A stretch of 64,000 nucleotides of DNA from Xylaria sp. FL1777 (lineage: Eukaryota > Ascomycota > Sordariomycetes > Xylariales > Xylariaceae): the NCBI GenBank assembly GCA_022578965.1, contig MU400545.1:186001-250000 (forward strand). Reading direction: 5' to 3'. The notes beneath the pieces were generated by a model. The model was not told the DNA's origin and made no database searches. It saw only the letters and a list, made by a program, of their open reading frames with translations. Below, one piece after another: positions 35,354 through 48,142 of this stretch. Numbering within the stretch: position 1 is the first letter of the stretch; each line of letters begins with the position of its first letter. A program made the translations under genes and the position numbers.

Positions 35354-37807
35354 TCAGATGATACCTGCTTCTTCTTCTTTTGACTTCCCCCCAGAGGCAC
35401 CGTCGTGCTTGATGTCACTCCCTCCAAGCCCCTGAAGCATTGTCGTGAGCCCAATCTCGCGGTTGATCTCTGCCATCCGCTCGAAGTCGGCCTGAGCTGT
35501 GCCTTCTGAACCAAAGATAACATCCTATTGAAGGGGCATGTTAGCGCGAACCACAAGGCGATGAACACCACATTAGATGTTTGACATACCATTTCTTCCA
35601 GAGTGAGCCTCTTAGTTTCGGGGACCTAGGATAGCTAGTAAGCCAGTCGCCTATCCCTTCAGGTTATTTATAGAGAATGGGGGGATCGCCACTTACAAAG
35701 AACCAGATGAACCCAGCCCCCAGGAAAGTTAGTAGGCCAAACAGGATATAAGTGCCGTAACCGACTTTGTTTAACAACTCAGGAGTTACTTGTCCAACAA
35801 CTGTCTCTGTGTGAGAATTATTGGCATAGGATAAGGTTTGGTAACTCACTGAAATTGTTCGCCCAATTAGACGAGGCACCAAGTGCAACACCATATGGTC
35901 GTGAACTCAGAGGAAAGAGTTCGGCTACTATTATCCAGGCAGAGGGGCCCCAGGAATATCCGAAATTAATAACGAAGATCCAGACAAAGACGACGGCGGC
36001 CCAACCCGCGGCGGTCTGCGACGCCCACCGATCCGCATCCTTGGCTATAATGACAGCGATGATGATGTGGCAGGTGGCCATGCCGATTGCCCCAACGGTG
36101 AGGACTGGTTTCCGGCCGACACGGTCGATGTATAGGACAGCCGGGATTGTGGAGACGAATAAGAGAATTCCTACAACGCCTGTCGCTAGCAAGCTAGTTG
36201 TGTTGTCGTTTAATCCGAGGGACTGGAAAATACTAGGCGCCTAGGAATTCAACCAGGGCGTCAGTGAACGTTATAGATTTTGGAAGTTGACGACATGAAA
36301 TGCGAAGAGTTACGCATCTCACTACCAATTACATGTTTGAATACACTGACTCACATAATATAATACCGCGTTTATACCTGTCCTGTGCGCATATAAAAGT
36401 GTTAGCCGAGATCCGTGAGCTCAGTATAATAGGACCTGCTAGACCATACGAGAAAACAAGACTAAGGGATCGGTCGTAGGGGGTTATGATACGCACCATT
36501 GTTGGAAGAACATGGTTACTGTTGCGACGACGACACGCTTAAACATTGCCTTCGTCTGGAATAGTGATTTGATAGAAACAAATTGTAGCTTAAAGGTGTT
36601 CCAGGCTGTTGGTTCACGGAGATGAGGGAAGTGCTCCGCAACTGAGCTACCATGTTAGCTGCTCCGTCCAGTATGTAAAATTGCGATGACGGCACTTCGA
36701 TTAGACTAATGGAACGAGACAATGAAATTAAATTTACCGGTTCGCTTCTCAAATTGAGATTGTGCCTTGATTTCGAGGAACTCGAGCTCGACTAGGTCAT
36801 GGTCGGTAGTAAGTCCGCGAAGATTAGCTAGGACCTCTCGTGCTTCTGTTTCACGGTCGTGGTGAACTAGCCAACGTGGAGAGAATGGCACTTGAAACAC
36901 TCATGTAAGAATACTGAACTTCTCTCGTCGATTATAATCGAGTGTAGGAAACCGGTAAATTTGGAAGCCATAGTGTATGGGATTGGCGAGATTCAACGGA
37001 ATACTCGGATACAAAGAAAGATAGAAAAGTCGGGATAATACGTACTGAAAAGCATCCCAAAAAACAGAATGGCAGCGGGGAAGAGCTGCAAGGTAATTGG
37101 CACGAGCCATGCGGCATCTAGTTGTTTTCCAAGAGTCGTACCCCCGATATAGTTGGTGCCATAGTCGATCCAGAAGCTTATCAGAATTCCGAAAGTTATG
37201 GCCAGCTGTTGTAGTGCTACCAGAGCGCCGCGAACCTCGGGGGGAGCTATTTCAGAATTGTAAATAGGGACAATGGCGGCAAGTGAGCCCACACCCATTC
37301 CCGTAACAAATCTACCTGCCAGTATCCCATTATGCCCGGTAGTCTGGGCAGTAGCCTGAACTATGACACCTAGCACGAACACCGAGACGGCGACTAGCAC
37401 ACTGTATTTGCGGGATATGGTTTCGGCAATGAAGCCTGACATGAGCGTTCCGATCCAAGCCCCCAATTCGAGAATAGCTGTCAACCAGCCTTTCTTTGTC
37501 TGATCGGCGCTGGGATCGAACGGGTCATATTCACCCATATCTTGCAATTATCAGTATATTTGCCGCGACGGTGGTGAGTTGGGCTTGAAGATAGACACTA
37601 ACGAGATTTAAACGCTGGCATTGCCAAGAGGCCAGAGAACATTCCCTGATTATAGCCGTACAGAACGCCGCCAATACATGCGAAGAGTGCGATTCGAAAC
37701 ACCTTAAAGTTCTTGACCAGAGCCATGGGACCCGAAGCACCCATCATACTTTGACGACGCTTCAGGGCGGCATCGTAAACGGCCGCGTTGTCGACTCCTG
37801 CCCCCAT
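35354..37807 (-). CDS. MFS sugar transporter, nine exons
   Basis: This is a plasma-membrane sugar porter of the MFS sugar-transporter family, 575 aa. The exons are 37807-37603, 37540-37046, 36890-36738, 36641-36497, 36382-36355, 36240-35850, 35800-35697, 35625-35590 and 35524-35354. All eight introns have GT-AG ends and the frame closes at each junction. Family motifs seen are GGVLYGYNQGMF, MPFSPRWLV, TGINAVLYYAPSIF, IDRVGRKP, SNWANNFIVGQVTPE and VPETKRLTLEEM. Exons 5 and 8 are only 28 and 36 bp. The sugar carried cannot be told from sequence; hexose or pentose are both possible. Upstream methionines at 37996 are in sequence that does not look coding. It stands alone, with no sugar-metabolism gene beside it. 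Confidence 0.9.
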
Positions 37808-40800
37808 GATGAACTGAAGATTGCTCGAAAATTGCTCGAAAATAATGAATTGCCTTGGAGTTATTAAACACCTTTGAACTGCATCAATGGTTGCTTCTTG
37901 TCTACACTTTGCTTGTGGTGTACAGTGAGATATAACGAATACTGCGTCTCTAACGAAGAGTAGGAACTGAGACAGCTGAGAGTCCGATGTTGCCAAGTAT
38001 CAAGATAATATATGTAATAGATCGACCTCATAGTTGTTGCCGCGGCTGTTCTACTGCGGGGAACCGTGTTCTTGCCATCTGGCCTGGCCACATTAGTCAA
38101 GTAGACAGCACTATAGATGCGTGTCTAGTGCCACGATGATGACGCGAGATCCTATGCACTATTGTCTTTGAGCGAATCATGTTAATCAATGGCATCGAGG
38201 TATACTCAAGAAGACAAGGGGATGGGATAAAATGGAATGCGGGAAGGGACTGCTCAACAAGTCTTCCACATGCGGCAGAGCCGTCTAGGGTAATAGGTAG
38301 ACGAAAGAAAAACCAGATATACTAGATAAAAGCTAGTGAAATGGGATCCTAATCTTCCTCTATTATAATGCATAGTTCAAACTTTGAACTACAACCCGTA
38401 ATTTAACGCTTTGAGCACAATAACAACGTCTTCACAATGGTCGTCTAGTATTAACTCTATCATAAACGTCTCGTATATAACATGGAGTTGTAGTTTCGTG
38501 CGGATTATATAACTAGTCCCACTTAGTCAATAGTGCTTTGGTGGGAGGAGAGTACTGCACATATTTAGCCTAAATCCTTCCATCTACTATGATTGGGCGG
38601 CGATCGGGGTAGAGCTTCCCAAGGTCTGTTTGTCGTAATTAGAGACGTGTGATAGTAAAATGATTAAGATGTTAGGCACGTTAGGGTAGAGAAGTCCGTG
38701 CTAGTAGTATTGTGTTGTGGCAGGTGTATCCTAAAGAACGATGTCTGTGGACATGATCCTGCAGTGACAAGTTGATAATCGAGGCATGCCATGTCAAGAT
38801 AGAATTTCATCAACTATCCAGAGTGCACGGAGCTGTAGGGCTGAATATTGAAGCAACCTATTCAAAACCTTAGCACTCACTGATGTTGATCATGCTATGT
38901 AGATATAGCTTCATCCGCCGGGACATTAGAGAATGGCACCATAAATGACCGAGAATCTAGCCGAGATCCGGAAGCAAGTCCTCGAAAGACTGCCAATGTC
39001 CTAAGCAAGTGTGGACAAGAAATGAAAACCGTAGTATTCGTTGTCGATCTGCGTAGGAAGGACAGGGACTAGATCTGTCGCGCCGTTGCAGCTTAGAAGA
39101 TGCGTTGTAGGGTACAGGCAAGCTGTACACTAAGGAAGACATCAAAGATAAATCGTTGGGACTAGTCTACAGAGATAGATTGGGTCGCCTCCGACTGTGA
39201 AAAGATACAATGACAATGGTATTTCGAGTAGGTGTCAATGCCCGTCGGCTCCCGTGTCAGCGTAGAACAAGGTTCGGAGTGATGAGAGACGAGATAGTAA
39301 TGCCGCTCAATCCCCGTTCACCTTTAACCTAGGATCAAAGAACTTGGGCAGCCTTGCAACAACGAAAACGTTCGATCTTAGGCGCCGCATGTAGTGTTTG
39401 CTGCCAATCAGCGGATGCATGTAGAACTGGGCCTAAAACATAGAGTTTCGAGACACACGATAATAAAATAGACGCTGCGCTTCTCGAAAACTTGTTCTAG
39501 CAGGAAGGATGCCGGTGTTGCAGATACGAGCAATGAGCGTCCAATGGATATACTAACAGGATCTCCTGTCCATGGAGCACCATGCCACCATGATAAGGTA
39601 GGCGAATGGCGATCTTCTAGTTTGCTAACATCGTGGGATTAGAGGCTGAGAAAACGGGTGGCCATCGCGGCAGCCTGTGAAACACGGTGACCCCTTCGGG
39701 GACGACGTAGGGCTAAGAGAGGAACATATACGCAGTAAGTGTTCTGAAACTAACGAGAGCATGGACACTTTTGGCCCCCAAATGGATACTGATTGCTGAT
39801 GCACGGGCGACTCGGTCGAGAGACGGGCCGGCAGGCAATGCAATGACTTGAGATATCGAGATGGAGAAGAAGGCCCCCAATGGACACAGTTGCGGTCTCG
39901 ATGGGGGCGAACACGTGCTGAACCAATTCATGGCTCATACGAGCGTGTTTCTGTTGTTCACTGTTACTCTACAAGAGACATTTTGAAACAGCAACATCTT
40001 CACGAAAGTCGTCCCAACTCGGGCCTGACGACGGTTTCTCCCCGCAAGGCTCTGCAAGCGGACGATACGCGCACAGGCGCTCGCGGGTGTGCTAGGAAGG
40101 GTGTCATCTATTCCAAGCGAGCAAGCGCTTTCGAGGCATTCCGCATCTTTACACGTCTTTGGGCACCCTTGAGATGGCGTTCTAAATTCAGATGGCGAGC
40201 GTCGGGCGACTTTCTCTCCCGAGGCATCCTTAGCCGGCGCGAACATCATGTTATGTCACATCGGCGCCAGTCTTTGCTGTCCCATTCCCTCGAATACCCA
40301 ACTCGACTGAAGGATCAATCAGGGACCAGGGACCGTGTCCCAGCGATGACAATGCAAAGTAAGTAGTAAGTAGGTTATAGGTGTCATAGGTGTCATAGGT
40401 AGCATACGTAGTGGATGCGGTCAAATGCAGCCATCCATGATGTTACCTACTGCTAACAAGGGCAACGAAGGAGGAAACGAGTACAGTGAGGGAAGACATG
40501 TTGGGCGAATTCGATGCGTTGTTGAGCGACAGTAATACAACGTAGGTAGTAGGTAGATGAGCGAGCTACTTGAGTAGATAAGTGACTTACTTACTGATTA
40601 CATGTAAGTATGTGTAGTGTACGCAGTAGAGGGATACTGGGCTTTCCACTTCCCCACTTGTGTTTCTTGGCAATACGACGCTATCTGTGTCCATTGCCCC
40701 GATTTAGGCCACTCGGCTGTCAAAGCGACGACTTCGGCGTTTAAATAAAAGCTAGTGCCAGGAGTGTCTAGCCTCTTTAGGAATAATCACTGTTGGCTCC

Positions 40801-41308
40801 CGCCTTAGCGTCTTGTTAACGTATCGACACTGCAGTTTGTTCTCGCACAGAAGTCGTAGACGCGCGCCTCTGATACCCAGGAAGGAGGATACATATGTAC
40901 CTACTCATATGTTGGTTCATACTGCGTACATGTTAAATATACATGTAGTACCTACCTACCTACCTACCTACGGTATAGGTAAGTCTACCTAGACTTCCCC
41001 ACCTTGTCTACTTTCGGCCTTCACCTCGTTGCTGCAACTACACCCCCCCTGGTTGGCAGGCATCCTATCCCTGCCTGTCCCCCTCCCCCTCTCCCCCCAC
41101 CTCGTCTTTTTGCCTGTCTTCTCTCATTGAATTTGATCAAAATCTCCTGTTCTGTCTACGGTGACTTTGTGTTCGGTGACCATCATTACACGAAATCGAC
41201 CCGCCTTGGGGCTTCGTAATCGTTTTATATCTATCCACCTACCGGTATTATTGTCTACCCCTCGGTGGAGTGGCAATGGCGATAGTGACGACAACGATAA
41301 CAATGAAC

Positions 41309-41341
<33 letters not shown>

Positions 41342-43318
41342 ACCGAATCTGTTAGCAGGCTGTTGGGAATGTCAGGTCGAAACAAATGCGACCAGGTGGG
41401 CTGGCGTCTTGGCTCCTTCAAAACAAGCGCCGTTATGATGTTGTTGTTTATTCATCTGTCTATACACTACCGGCATTACCTACATGTATTACCCAAACCA
41501 CCGAAGAGGCTTCAGGCTCTTCACAGCGCACACATTCCAAGCGTCTCAAGCGTCGTACTGTTGGACGACTATCCGCGGTTCTCGTCAGGGGCACGACCCC
41601 GTACAGCTGCAATGGTATATCGTCCAATTGGCTCCCGTGTCGGGCACGTCATGTATGGCACCCTTCTTCTGCAAGGTACCGTCTACGCAGTATGCTTGCT
41701 TTGACTCGTGCGCTGCATATCTTTTTATATCCACTTCGACTTTTTTTTAGGGTTTCTCGGTCTTCGCGCATCTGCCGAAGGCGGGACGAGCCATTGGGAA
41801 CAGCTTTCTTCTTGAGATGCGTTGCCATCATGCACACTCTTCCGTCTTTTTTGTTTTGGCCGCTCCATTCATAACTCGTGCTATAGTGAGTTGTTGGACG
41901 ACTTGACGGGCCGCAGCTCATCGCCCGAAGCTTGCCTGTCTTGGCTTGTGCAAGGGTATATAGTGTATACATGGTGTTGTGTATATACTACACCAGACCC
42001 TGTACATCCACAGTCCCGCACAACCGAGATAGATCTAAGTAAGCGCGTAGACGTCAAAGTGGGAGTTTTCGCTGCCACCCGAACGAGCTAACACGCAGAT
42101 CGATGAACCAACCTGTTCGTCTTGACAGCGCCACGACAGAAGGTCTAGGTAACATCATGATTATAAACTGTTTTCCTGTGTTCCTCCCTTCCTCTTTCGA
42201 GCTCGTCAAGTTCCGCTTCCGCGCTTGTCCGCACTCTCGGCGCGCATACCCAGCAAATACCTCCGTTGTATGTGGTACGGAGTATATAGCATCTGCATTC
42301 CAGGGCTGGCGGCTAATGATACTACCCATCCATCCCTGCACCCATGCATTTCTTGTTCTTCTATTTTTGACCCGTTTACATGGCCCGCTTACCTTTCCCT
42401 TTCCCGTCTGCGTATGCGTACACCTTCTTGGATACCATAGCAGTAGTGATTTGCGCCCCCAACTGTTTCTTTCCTCTTTCGGGATATAGTGCTGTACGCA
42501 CGTTTAACCGCCCTCGACCACCCCAGACCCTTTTTCTAGCCGCCCACTTCCCAGACAGACGCCTCTTCCGACACGCTTCAGCCAATATCAGCGGCCCGTC
42601 GAGCGTCTCTTCGCTCTTTCAGACACAATCCACAAGTTTCATCTCGTCTACTTGCAGCCCTCCCCACGCCGTCGGTCGCTCTAGTCTTCATTCACCCGCA
42701 CTACTATGTAGACGAGGGTCCATGAGGGCTATGTTTCAGATTCAGAGTCTTGGGTGCTCCTCTCTACAACTGTCGGGACCAACATGACTCTCACTCGCGT
42801 GGGACAATGACCGTCTTCGACGATGGCCGCCCAGATGGTTGTTTTATAAGAAGAGGCGCCCATATCGCGACCTGGTCTACTTGTTTACTTTCCTTTCCCG
42901 GACCCTCCTGCTACACCATCAAGCCGCCCGTTTCCTATTGTCATCTTTCCTAACGTTCTGGCCTGGTTTCCTTTCCTAGTCTTGCCCCATTCGTTTCACC
43001 ATCTTCATTCGTTTGATACGAGTCAGAGATCTTTGCGCCGAAAAGCCACTTTTTCCAGCGCCTTCAACAACTTCATACTTCGAAACATATCAAGTTCTCC
43101 AGGCGAAAACGAGAAACAGTTGCCCCCCTTGGTTCTACCTTGGTTTCTTAGCTTCTACCCACATAGCAAAAGCAGACTATCTACCTGTCGCTAATTCTAA
43201 TTGCTTCTGTTTCGAAGCGGATGCGCTCACGTGTATCCACAACTCTATTCTCCTTCTAGCTTACACGCTCTTGTTTATACTACCCTTCTTTGCTTGTTTC
43301 GCGTTTTCTCTCGTAAAA
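37808..43318. other. 5.5 kb region without a supported gene; includes leader of the Myb-like gene
   Basis: No gene could be supported here. The longest open frame (39848-40366, plus) is Arg/Ser-rich and reads like chance sequence. TAGGTA/TACCTA clusters occur at 40361-40400, 40537-40560 and 40945-40990, and a (GAT)n run at 41309-41341. From about 41000 the plus strand is pyrimidine-rich with many short frames. This looks like the promoter and a long 5' leader of the Myb-like gene, possibly with upstream ORFs or a leader intron. Confidence 0.45.
41309..41341. repeat. (GAT)n microsatellite
   Basis: About eleven GAT/ATG units run in tandem in the pyrimidine-rich leader region upstream of the Myb-like gene. 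Confidence 0.9.
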
Positions 43319-44398
43319 ATGCCGAAACATTCACGCTCGTCGAGTTCGAACCAGAACCGGTACTCGAACCCTCTACCCGTGACTTTGGCGCCGTCGGCCA
43401 TACCCATCACTTATAGTACACGCCCGACAGCGCTACCTTTGAACACAAACTATTACAATGCCGTTCCGCCTTCGGCAACGGCCCCGGTTCCTATGGCACA
43501 GGCCTATGACCCGTACCCCGTCCCAACTCAGCCCCCTCCCATGCCACACCGGCCTTCTTCCGGCGCATGGTCGCAACAAGACGATCATCACTTGCTCACG
43601 GCCCGGCAACAGGGCCTTAACTGGGCTCAGATCCAGAGCACGTACTTCCCTAACAAGTCACCGAACGCCTGCCGCAAGCGCCACGAACGTTTGTTGGAGC
43701 GCAGGGGTGCTGATGACTGGGACGCCAGGAAACTGGAACGTCTCGCTAAGGAGTACATGAGCATGCGGAAGGAGATCTGGCAGGGCTTAGCGGCACGGAC
43801 CGGAGATAAGTGGACCGTTGTCGAGGCAAAGGTATGTTTCTCCAAATTCCCACCCCACCCTCTTGATTCCAAATCGTCCCGCCTCTCGAAACAATAAGAA
43901 GAAGAAAAAAGGGAGAAAAGACTGACCGGAGAACTGTAGTGCATGCACAATGGCCTCAAGAATCTGCAATCGGCGTCGCGATCGGCGGCCCGTCGCGAGC
44001 GGCTGGAACAAGGTCACTCGATCAATGGGTATGACGACGACAGCGGCATTTCCGGCATCGGTCTGACTCCAGTAGATGACCTCGACGCATCGTATAGCAG
44101 CCCTGAGACGACTGCTTCGAGCGCGCACTCGCAGCACTCCGGTGGCAGCGGCGGCTACGGCATGCACCACCCCATGGCGATCCCCTACGGCTCTGCCGCC
44201 GGCTACTCGTCGAGTTACGGCTCGTCAGTCTCGTCAGCAGCCCATGGGTATGCCATGCACGGCCATGCACACCACCACTCGCAAGACAGCTCACCCTACA
44301 TGGGCAATGGCCAGCGCCTGCCCAGCGCCGACATGGGCATCGAGGCCATCATCAACCGACCTGGCCACGGCCACAACGGTACGGCTCCCAGTATCTGA
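43319..44398 (+). CDS. Myb/SANT-like DNA-binding protein
   Basis: This is a probable nuclear DNA-binding protein of 323 aa. The exons are 43319-43831 and 43940-44398; the intron has GTATGT and TGTAG ends. A Ser/Pro-rich N-terminus precedes one Myb/SANT repeat at about 84-126 (AWSQQDDHHLLTARQQGLNW, then NACRKRHERLL). A second, weaker repeat at about 134-185 (DDWDARKLERLAKEY, WQGLAARTGDKW) spans the splice junction. The C-terminus is rich in Ser, Gly, His and Tyr and is probably disordered. The start is the first ATG of the coding frame; the frame continues upstream only through sequence without ATG. The targets are unknown. The unusually long leader suggests translational or developmental control, which is an inference. 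Confidence 0.88.
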
Positions 44399-45488
44399 TC
44401 TATGACGTTGAGCTTCATCGAAATATGACGACGTTTCTCTTTCTTTTTTTTTTTTTTTTAAATGTATGACTTTCGTTTCCCCATCAGGTCTGCTGCTACC
44501 CTCTCTCTTGATACTATTCAATCAATGTGGGCTTATGCATTTTTTTCGGTTGCTCACCGGAGTTCGACGAGGGCGTGGGCGTTTAAGGCGTCATGATGCC
44601 ACTAAGCATTTGGTATTAATGTTGATGTTTATTCCTACTTGGGAGCCGCATTGTGGACAGGCGATCCCTGAATTTTCCCTCTATAGCTTGTTTCTTCGTT
44701 TCCTATTTGTTTCTTCTTCATTTTCTTTCATCTTCTCTTTCTTCTTTTTGGACTCTTCGGCTTGTTTTCAGAGTCTCATGATACCTTTTCTAATCCTCTT
44801 GGGGACATGACGAGATGACGAATTATCGTGTGTGGATAAACGGAAATAACGGGGTTTGAACAGGTCTCTCGGGGGTTGTTTTTGACTTTGGCATCTAGGC
44901 CTTAGACTGTGTTTCTCTCCTTTTTCCTTTCAGTCATGGGCGTATCTAGAGAGGCAAAGCAAACAGCAACAAGCGCACAAGAATTGGAGCACACTCAGCA
45001 TCGCTGGTTCATTTTTATTAATGGGAGCATTTTCTCCCCCCTTTTCACTTGGAGCGAGGGTCACAAAGCGAGGCGATATACTGTACCTATACTATTACCT
45101 TTAGTCATCACATAGATACCACATAGTTGCTAGGCGGTGGGAAGGAGCAGATGATCCGGAGGATGGGGATCATCGCTGGTAATCGGACAATGAGAGAAAG
45201 GGGGCCTGGAAAAGGAAAAGGCACGCTAGAACTTGTCGTCAATGGATGAACACAGCATCCTTAATACAATCTAAGAGCCCACCACACCCCGGACGAGTGA
45301 ACGTGCAGTGATGCCCCATTATAGTCTGCGGGGTCTTTATCTCCGAGTGATTTCTTTGTACATTTGATAGACAGTATCATACAAGTTGGAAGTAGCGTCT
45401 GTGCTGGGTATACTCCAAAGTCCCTTAGATTTGATACGAGGAGTAGTCGTATCGAGCCGTGGCATGGATAGACGATGGGTCTTTCACT
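44399..45488. other. intergenic, convergent 3' ends
   Basis: This is 3' sequence between the Myb-like gene and COX10, which converge here. It holds a poly-T run near 44444-44459 and T/C-rich tracts. I see no gene in it. Confidence 0.4.
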
Positions 45489-47003
45489 CTAATTATCTTC
45501 GTCCTCGTCGAATTCTTCTTCGTCGTCGTCTAAAGCAGGCTCCCCAACGACGCTCCTCCACACACGGCTCCACATATCTTTCTTCTGTGCCAGCGCCAGA
45601 ACCATGATGGCGGGCAGATGCCAAACGCTGGCCCAGAACAGCCCACGCGCACTTCCCTTGAAGCCCTCGTGCCGCTGAAACTGCACAGCCTGGAGAACTA
45701 GCCAGGCGTTTATGGGTATGCTGGTCACGGCGAAGCTCCACTCGGTGATGCCGGCGGCGCACAGCCCGATACATATCGGGAAGAAGGCGATACTGTACCT
45801 CAGGGCCACGCGTGCATTATGTGCCGGGTTTATCCAGCAGAGCATCTGATGTCCTGCGGCCTTGTACTCTTCGCGGATGGACCAGGATAAGGCCATGAAG
45901 TGGGGGAACTGCCAGGCGAAGAGGAGGGCCGCGAAAAGCCAGCCGCCAACGGCTTGCGACGTGAGAAGAAGTTCCTGGAATGATCCATCTTCCGTGGCAT
46001 ACTCTCCAGCAGCGGCAGCCCATCCCATTAGCGGTGGGATACCGCCTATGATGGCGCCAACCCACGTGTTGAGCCAGGAAACGCGCTTCAGCGGGGTGTA
46101 TACGCCAGCGTAGAGTGCGATATTCGCAGCGCCGAGAAATGCGACGGTAGGATTGACGCCAAAGTAAAGGCCGCCCACGCCAGCCAGGGCGGCGAAGAAG
46201 GCAAAGGCAAGGGCTTTCCGCTGAGAGAGCAACCCCCTTACGAGTGGACGGTTTCGGGTGCGGCTCATGAGGGCGTCCCAAGCGGGCTCGTAAAGCATGT
46301 TGAGGGCGTTGGCGCTGGCGGAGCAGAGCGCGGTGCCGGTGGTAAGGAAAGCAAGCGTCAGGGGAGACAAGGAGGGTGTGTCGAGGCCAATGGAAGGCGA
46401 GATGAAGTCGGGGACTGGGTATAGGGCGTACGGGGCCATGGCGGTGAGAACGACGAGGACGGTGAGACGTGGTTTCGAGAGGGAGAGGTAGAGAGACAGC
46501 TGGCGACGAAATGAGGCCGTGGGATGTTTCGTCGACTGGGTGGTCAGGATGGAGGACGCATTGTCGGGGAGGATATCTTCGGTCGCTCCCACTCCTACTG
46601 CCGTCCCCGTCCCCGTTCCCGTTCCCGTTTCCACATCCGCCCCGGCTGCCCTGGCGGACCGAGACGAAGAGGCAGCTTCTTGGTTTTGCCTCTTCTGTTG
46701 TTGCCGTCGGCGATGCGGTAGGACATGATCGGCGTCGGGTGATCTTATGTCACGACTGCTGGCCCCGGGAGCTCGTATCGACAGCTCATTGGAGACGAAA
46801 TAGCCCGCCTTCAGACGGACTGGGGTAGACCTGAGGACTTGTCGTCGGGAGACGGCGTGAGAGAACGATCTGGCTGCCAGCTTAGATAGGAGTATCGACG
46901 CCAATACCGATGGCGATGCTGGCATCATTTGCCGGCTACATCGCCAGCAAACGGTGTCGAGAACGTGGGAGCGGAACACATTTCCGGCCGGCCGAAAGCT
47001 CAT
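45489..47003 (-). CDS. cox10: protoheme IX farnesyltransferase (heme O synthase)
   Basis: This mitochondrial inner-membrane enzyme adds a farnesyl group to heme B to give heme O, needed for heme A and cytochrome c oxidase assembly. It is one exon of 504 aa from the methionine at 47003 (MSFRPAGNVFRS). An in-frame methionine at 47042 would add 13 residues. The N-terminus is Arg/Ser-rich and lacks acids, as for a mitochondrial presequence. The core begins at about residue 170 (LSLSKPRLTVLVV) and has the UbiA-type motif around MLYEPAWDALMSRTRNRPL. The second polar motif follows near TPLKRVSWLNTWVGAIIGG. About eight membrane segments are visible. An odd Gly-Thr run (TGTGTGTGT) sits in the linker, and the C-terminus is strongly acidic. 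Confidence 0.95.
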   Translation of the reverse strand: MSFRPAGNVFRSHVLDTVCWRCSRQMMPASPSVLASILLSKLAARSFSHAVSRRQVLRSTPVRLKAGYFVSNELSIRAPGASSRDIRSPDADHVLPHRRRQQQKRQNQEAASSSRSARAAGADVETGTGTGTGTAVGVGATEDILPDNASSILTTQSTKHPTASFRRQLSLYLSLSKPRLTVLVVLTAMAPYALYPVPDFISPSIGLDTPSLSPLTLAFLTTGTALCSASANALNMLYEPAWDALMSRTRNRPLVRGLLSQRKALAFAFFAALAGVGGLYFGVNPTVAFLGAANIALYAGVYTPLKRVSWLNTWVGAIIGGIPPLMGWAAAAGEYATEDGSFQELLLTSQAVGGWLFAALLFAWQFPHFMALSWSIREEYKAAGHQMLCWINPAHNARVALRYSIAFFPICIGLCAAGITEWSFAVTSIPINAWLVLQAVQFQRHEGFKGSARGLFWASVWHLPAIMVLALAQKKDMWSRVWRSVVGEPALDDDEEEFDEDEDN

Positions 47004-48142
47004 AGTGACCGCAGGCGCATGTCGCCAATGTGTACCTTTCACTCAGTTAGACCAGGGAGACTTCGTGTCATATCCCTGGGGAGAGGGTTGTTCGTCCACC
47101 TGCGTAATGTAGGAAATGCTGCATATGCTGCATCTAACCTTTGGAGTTCTCATTGCAGAAAACTCAATTGGCGCCATTCCACTCCATCCTGCTATGTATT
47201 ACGCCGGTGTACTTGATAATGAGATATATGCACTAATAGCGTTGCTGAGCGGACCTTTTCTGGTTTAATAGATTCTTGATAGATGCACGTGTGAACATTT
47301 ATTTAAACTATACTTAGGTACCTAGGTACTTAACTTACCTAAGTAACATTAAAGATAGGCCTCCTCAATGTAGGTAAATCTGGATCTAGGATACAAATAC
47401 GGTGAAATACCTAGGTATACTACGCACTTCACATGATGCCGCTTTGGGCAGTTGGACATGGAGTACTTATACCGTACTGCGTACAGCATACATACAAATA
47501 ACCCTTATCGAAACTTGGAAGCATCAATACCCTTCCCTTTACACCGACAGAGGGCTCGGAATGAAATATCTATTATCACTACGACTTGGTCTCTATTTCT
47601 TCTTCAAGAATCTAAACCTATTCTGTTTACCTGTAGTTATACCAAAAGCTCACCAGACGCAACCAGAACTAACCCAGTCTAGATATCATGGTGACTTGCG
47701 CCTCTACCATGCAGGATGAAGATCGTGCATTACCTATCCACTTAGGAGACGGGGGTCTGGGATATTCAGATAAGAGCACCTCGTGCCATTGGCTTATTTA
47801 TCCCAATATCCAGGTACTAGACTAGCATGCCGAGGATGGAAGACTCCCAAGGTGGCCAAGAATACTGCGTCTACAGCTGACAGTTCGTTGCAGGTATACT
47901 ACCTATCCCAAACATCACCTGACTCGGGTCTTTCGAGCAGAGGAGGCTATCGGTGAGATACAGACCGGGGGATGAGATAAGAACGATATAAATGTGCAGC
48001 ATAGGTACCGTACGTACCTTGAACACCCGCCTCGTCGATGTGAAGAAGTCTACGACAAGAGTAAACTCATTATTGTAATACGTTAAAATCGTGCTTCCTC
48101 CGGCCGTTCTACGACATCTAATTCCCGGTCTTGGTATTCAAC
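47004..48142. other. divergent promoter region of COX10 and the NCS1 permease
   Basis: This 1.1 kb separates divergent genes. A TAGGTA/TACCTA cluster lies at about 47310-47420. No gene is recognised; a 105-residue frame at 47402-47719 lacks protein character. Confidence 0.45.

Noticed and set aside
39848..40366. A 172-residue plus-strand open frame in a gene-poor region
   Set aside because: The translation is Arg/Ser-rich, lacks domain-like segments and overlaps equally long frames on the other strand; chance is likely.
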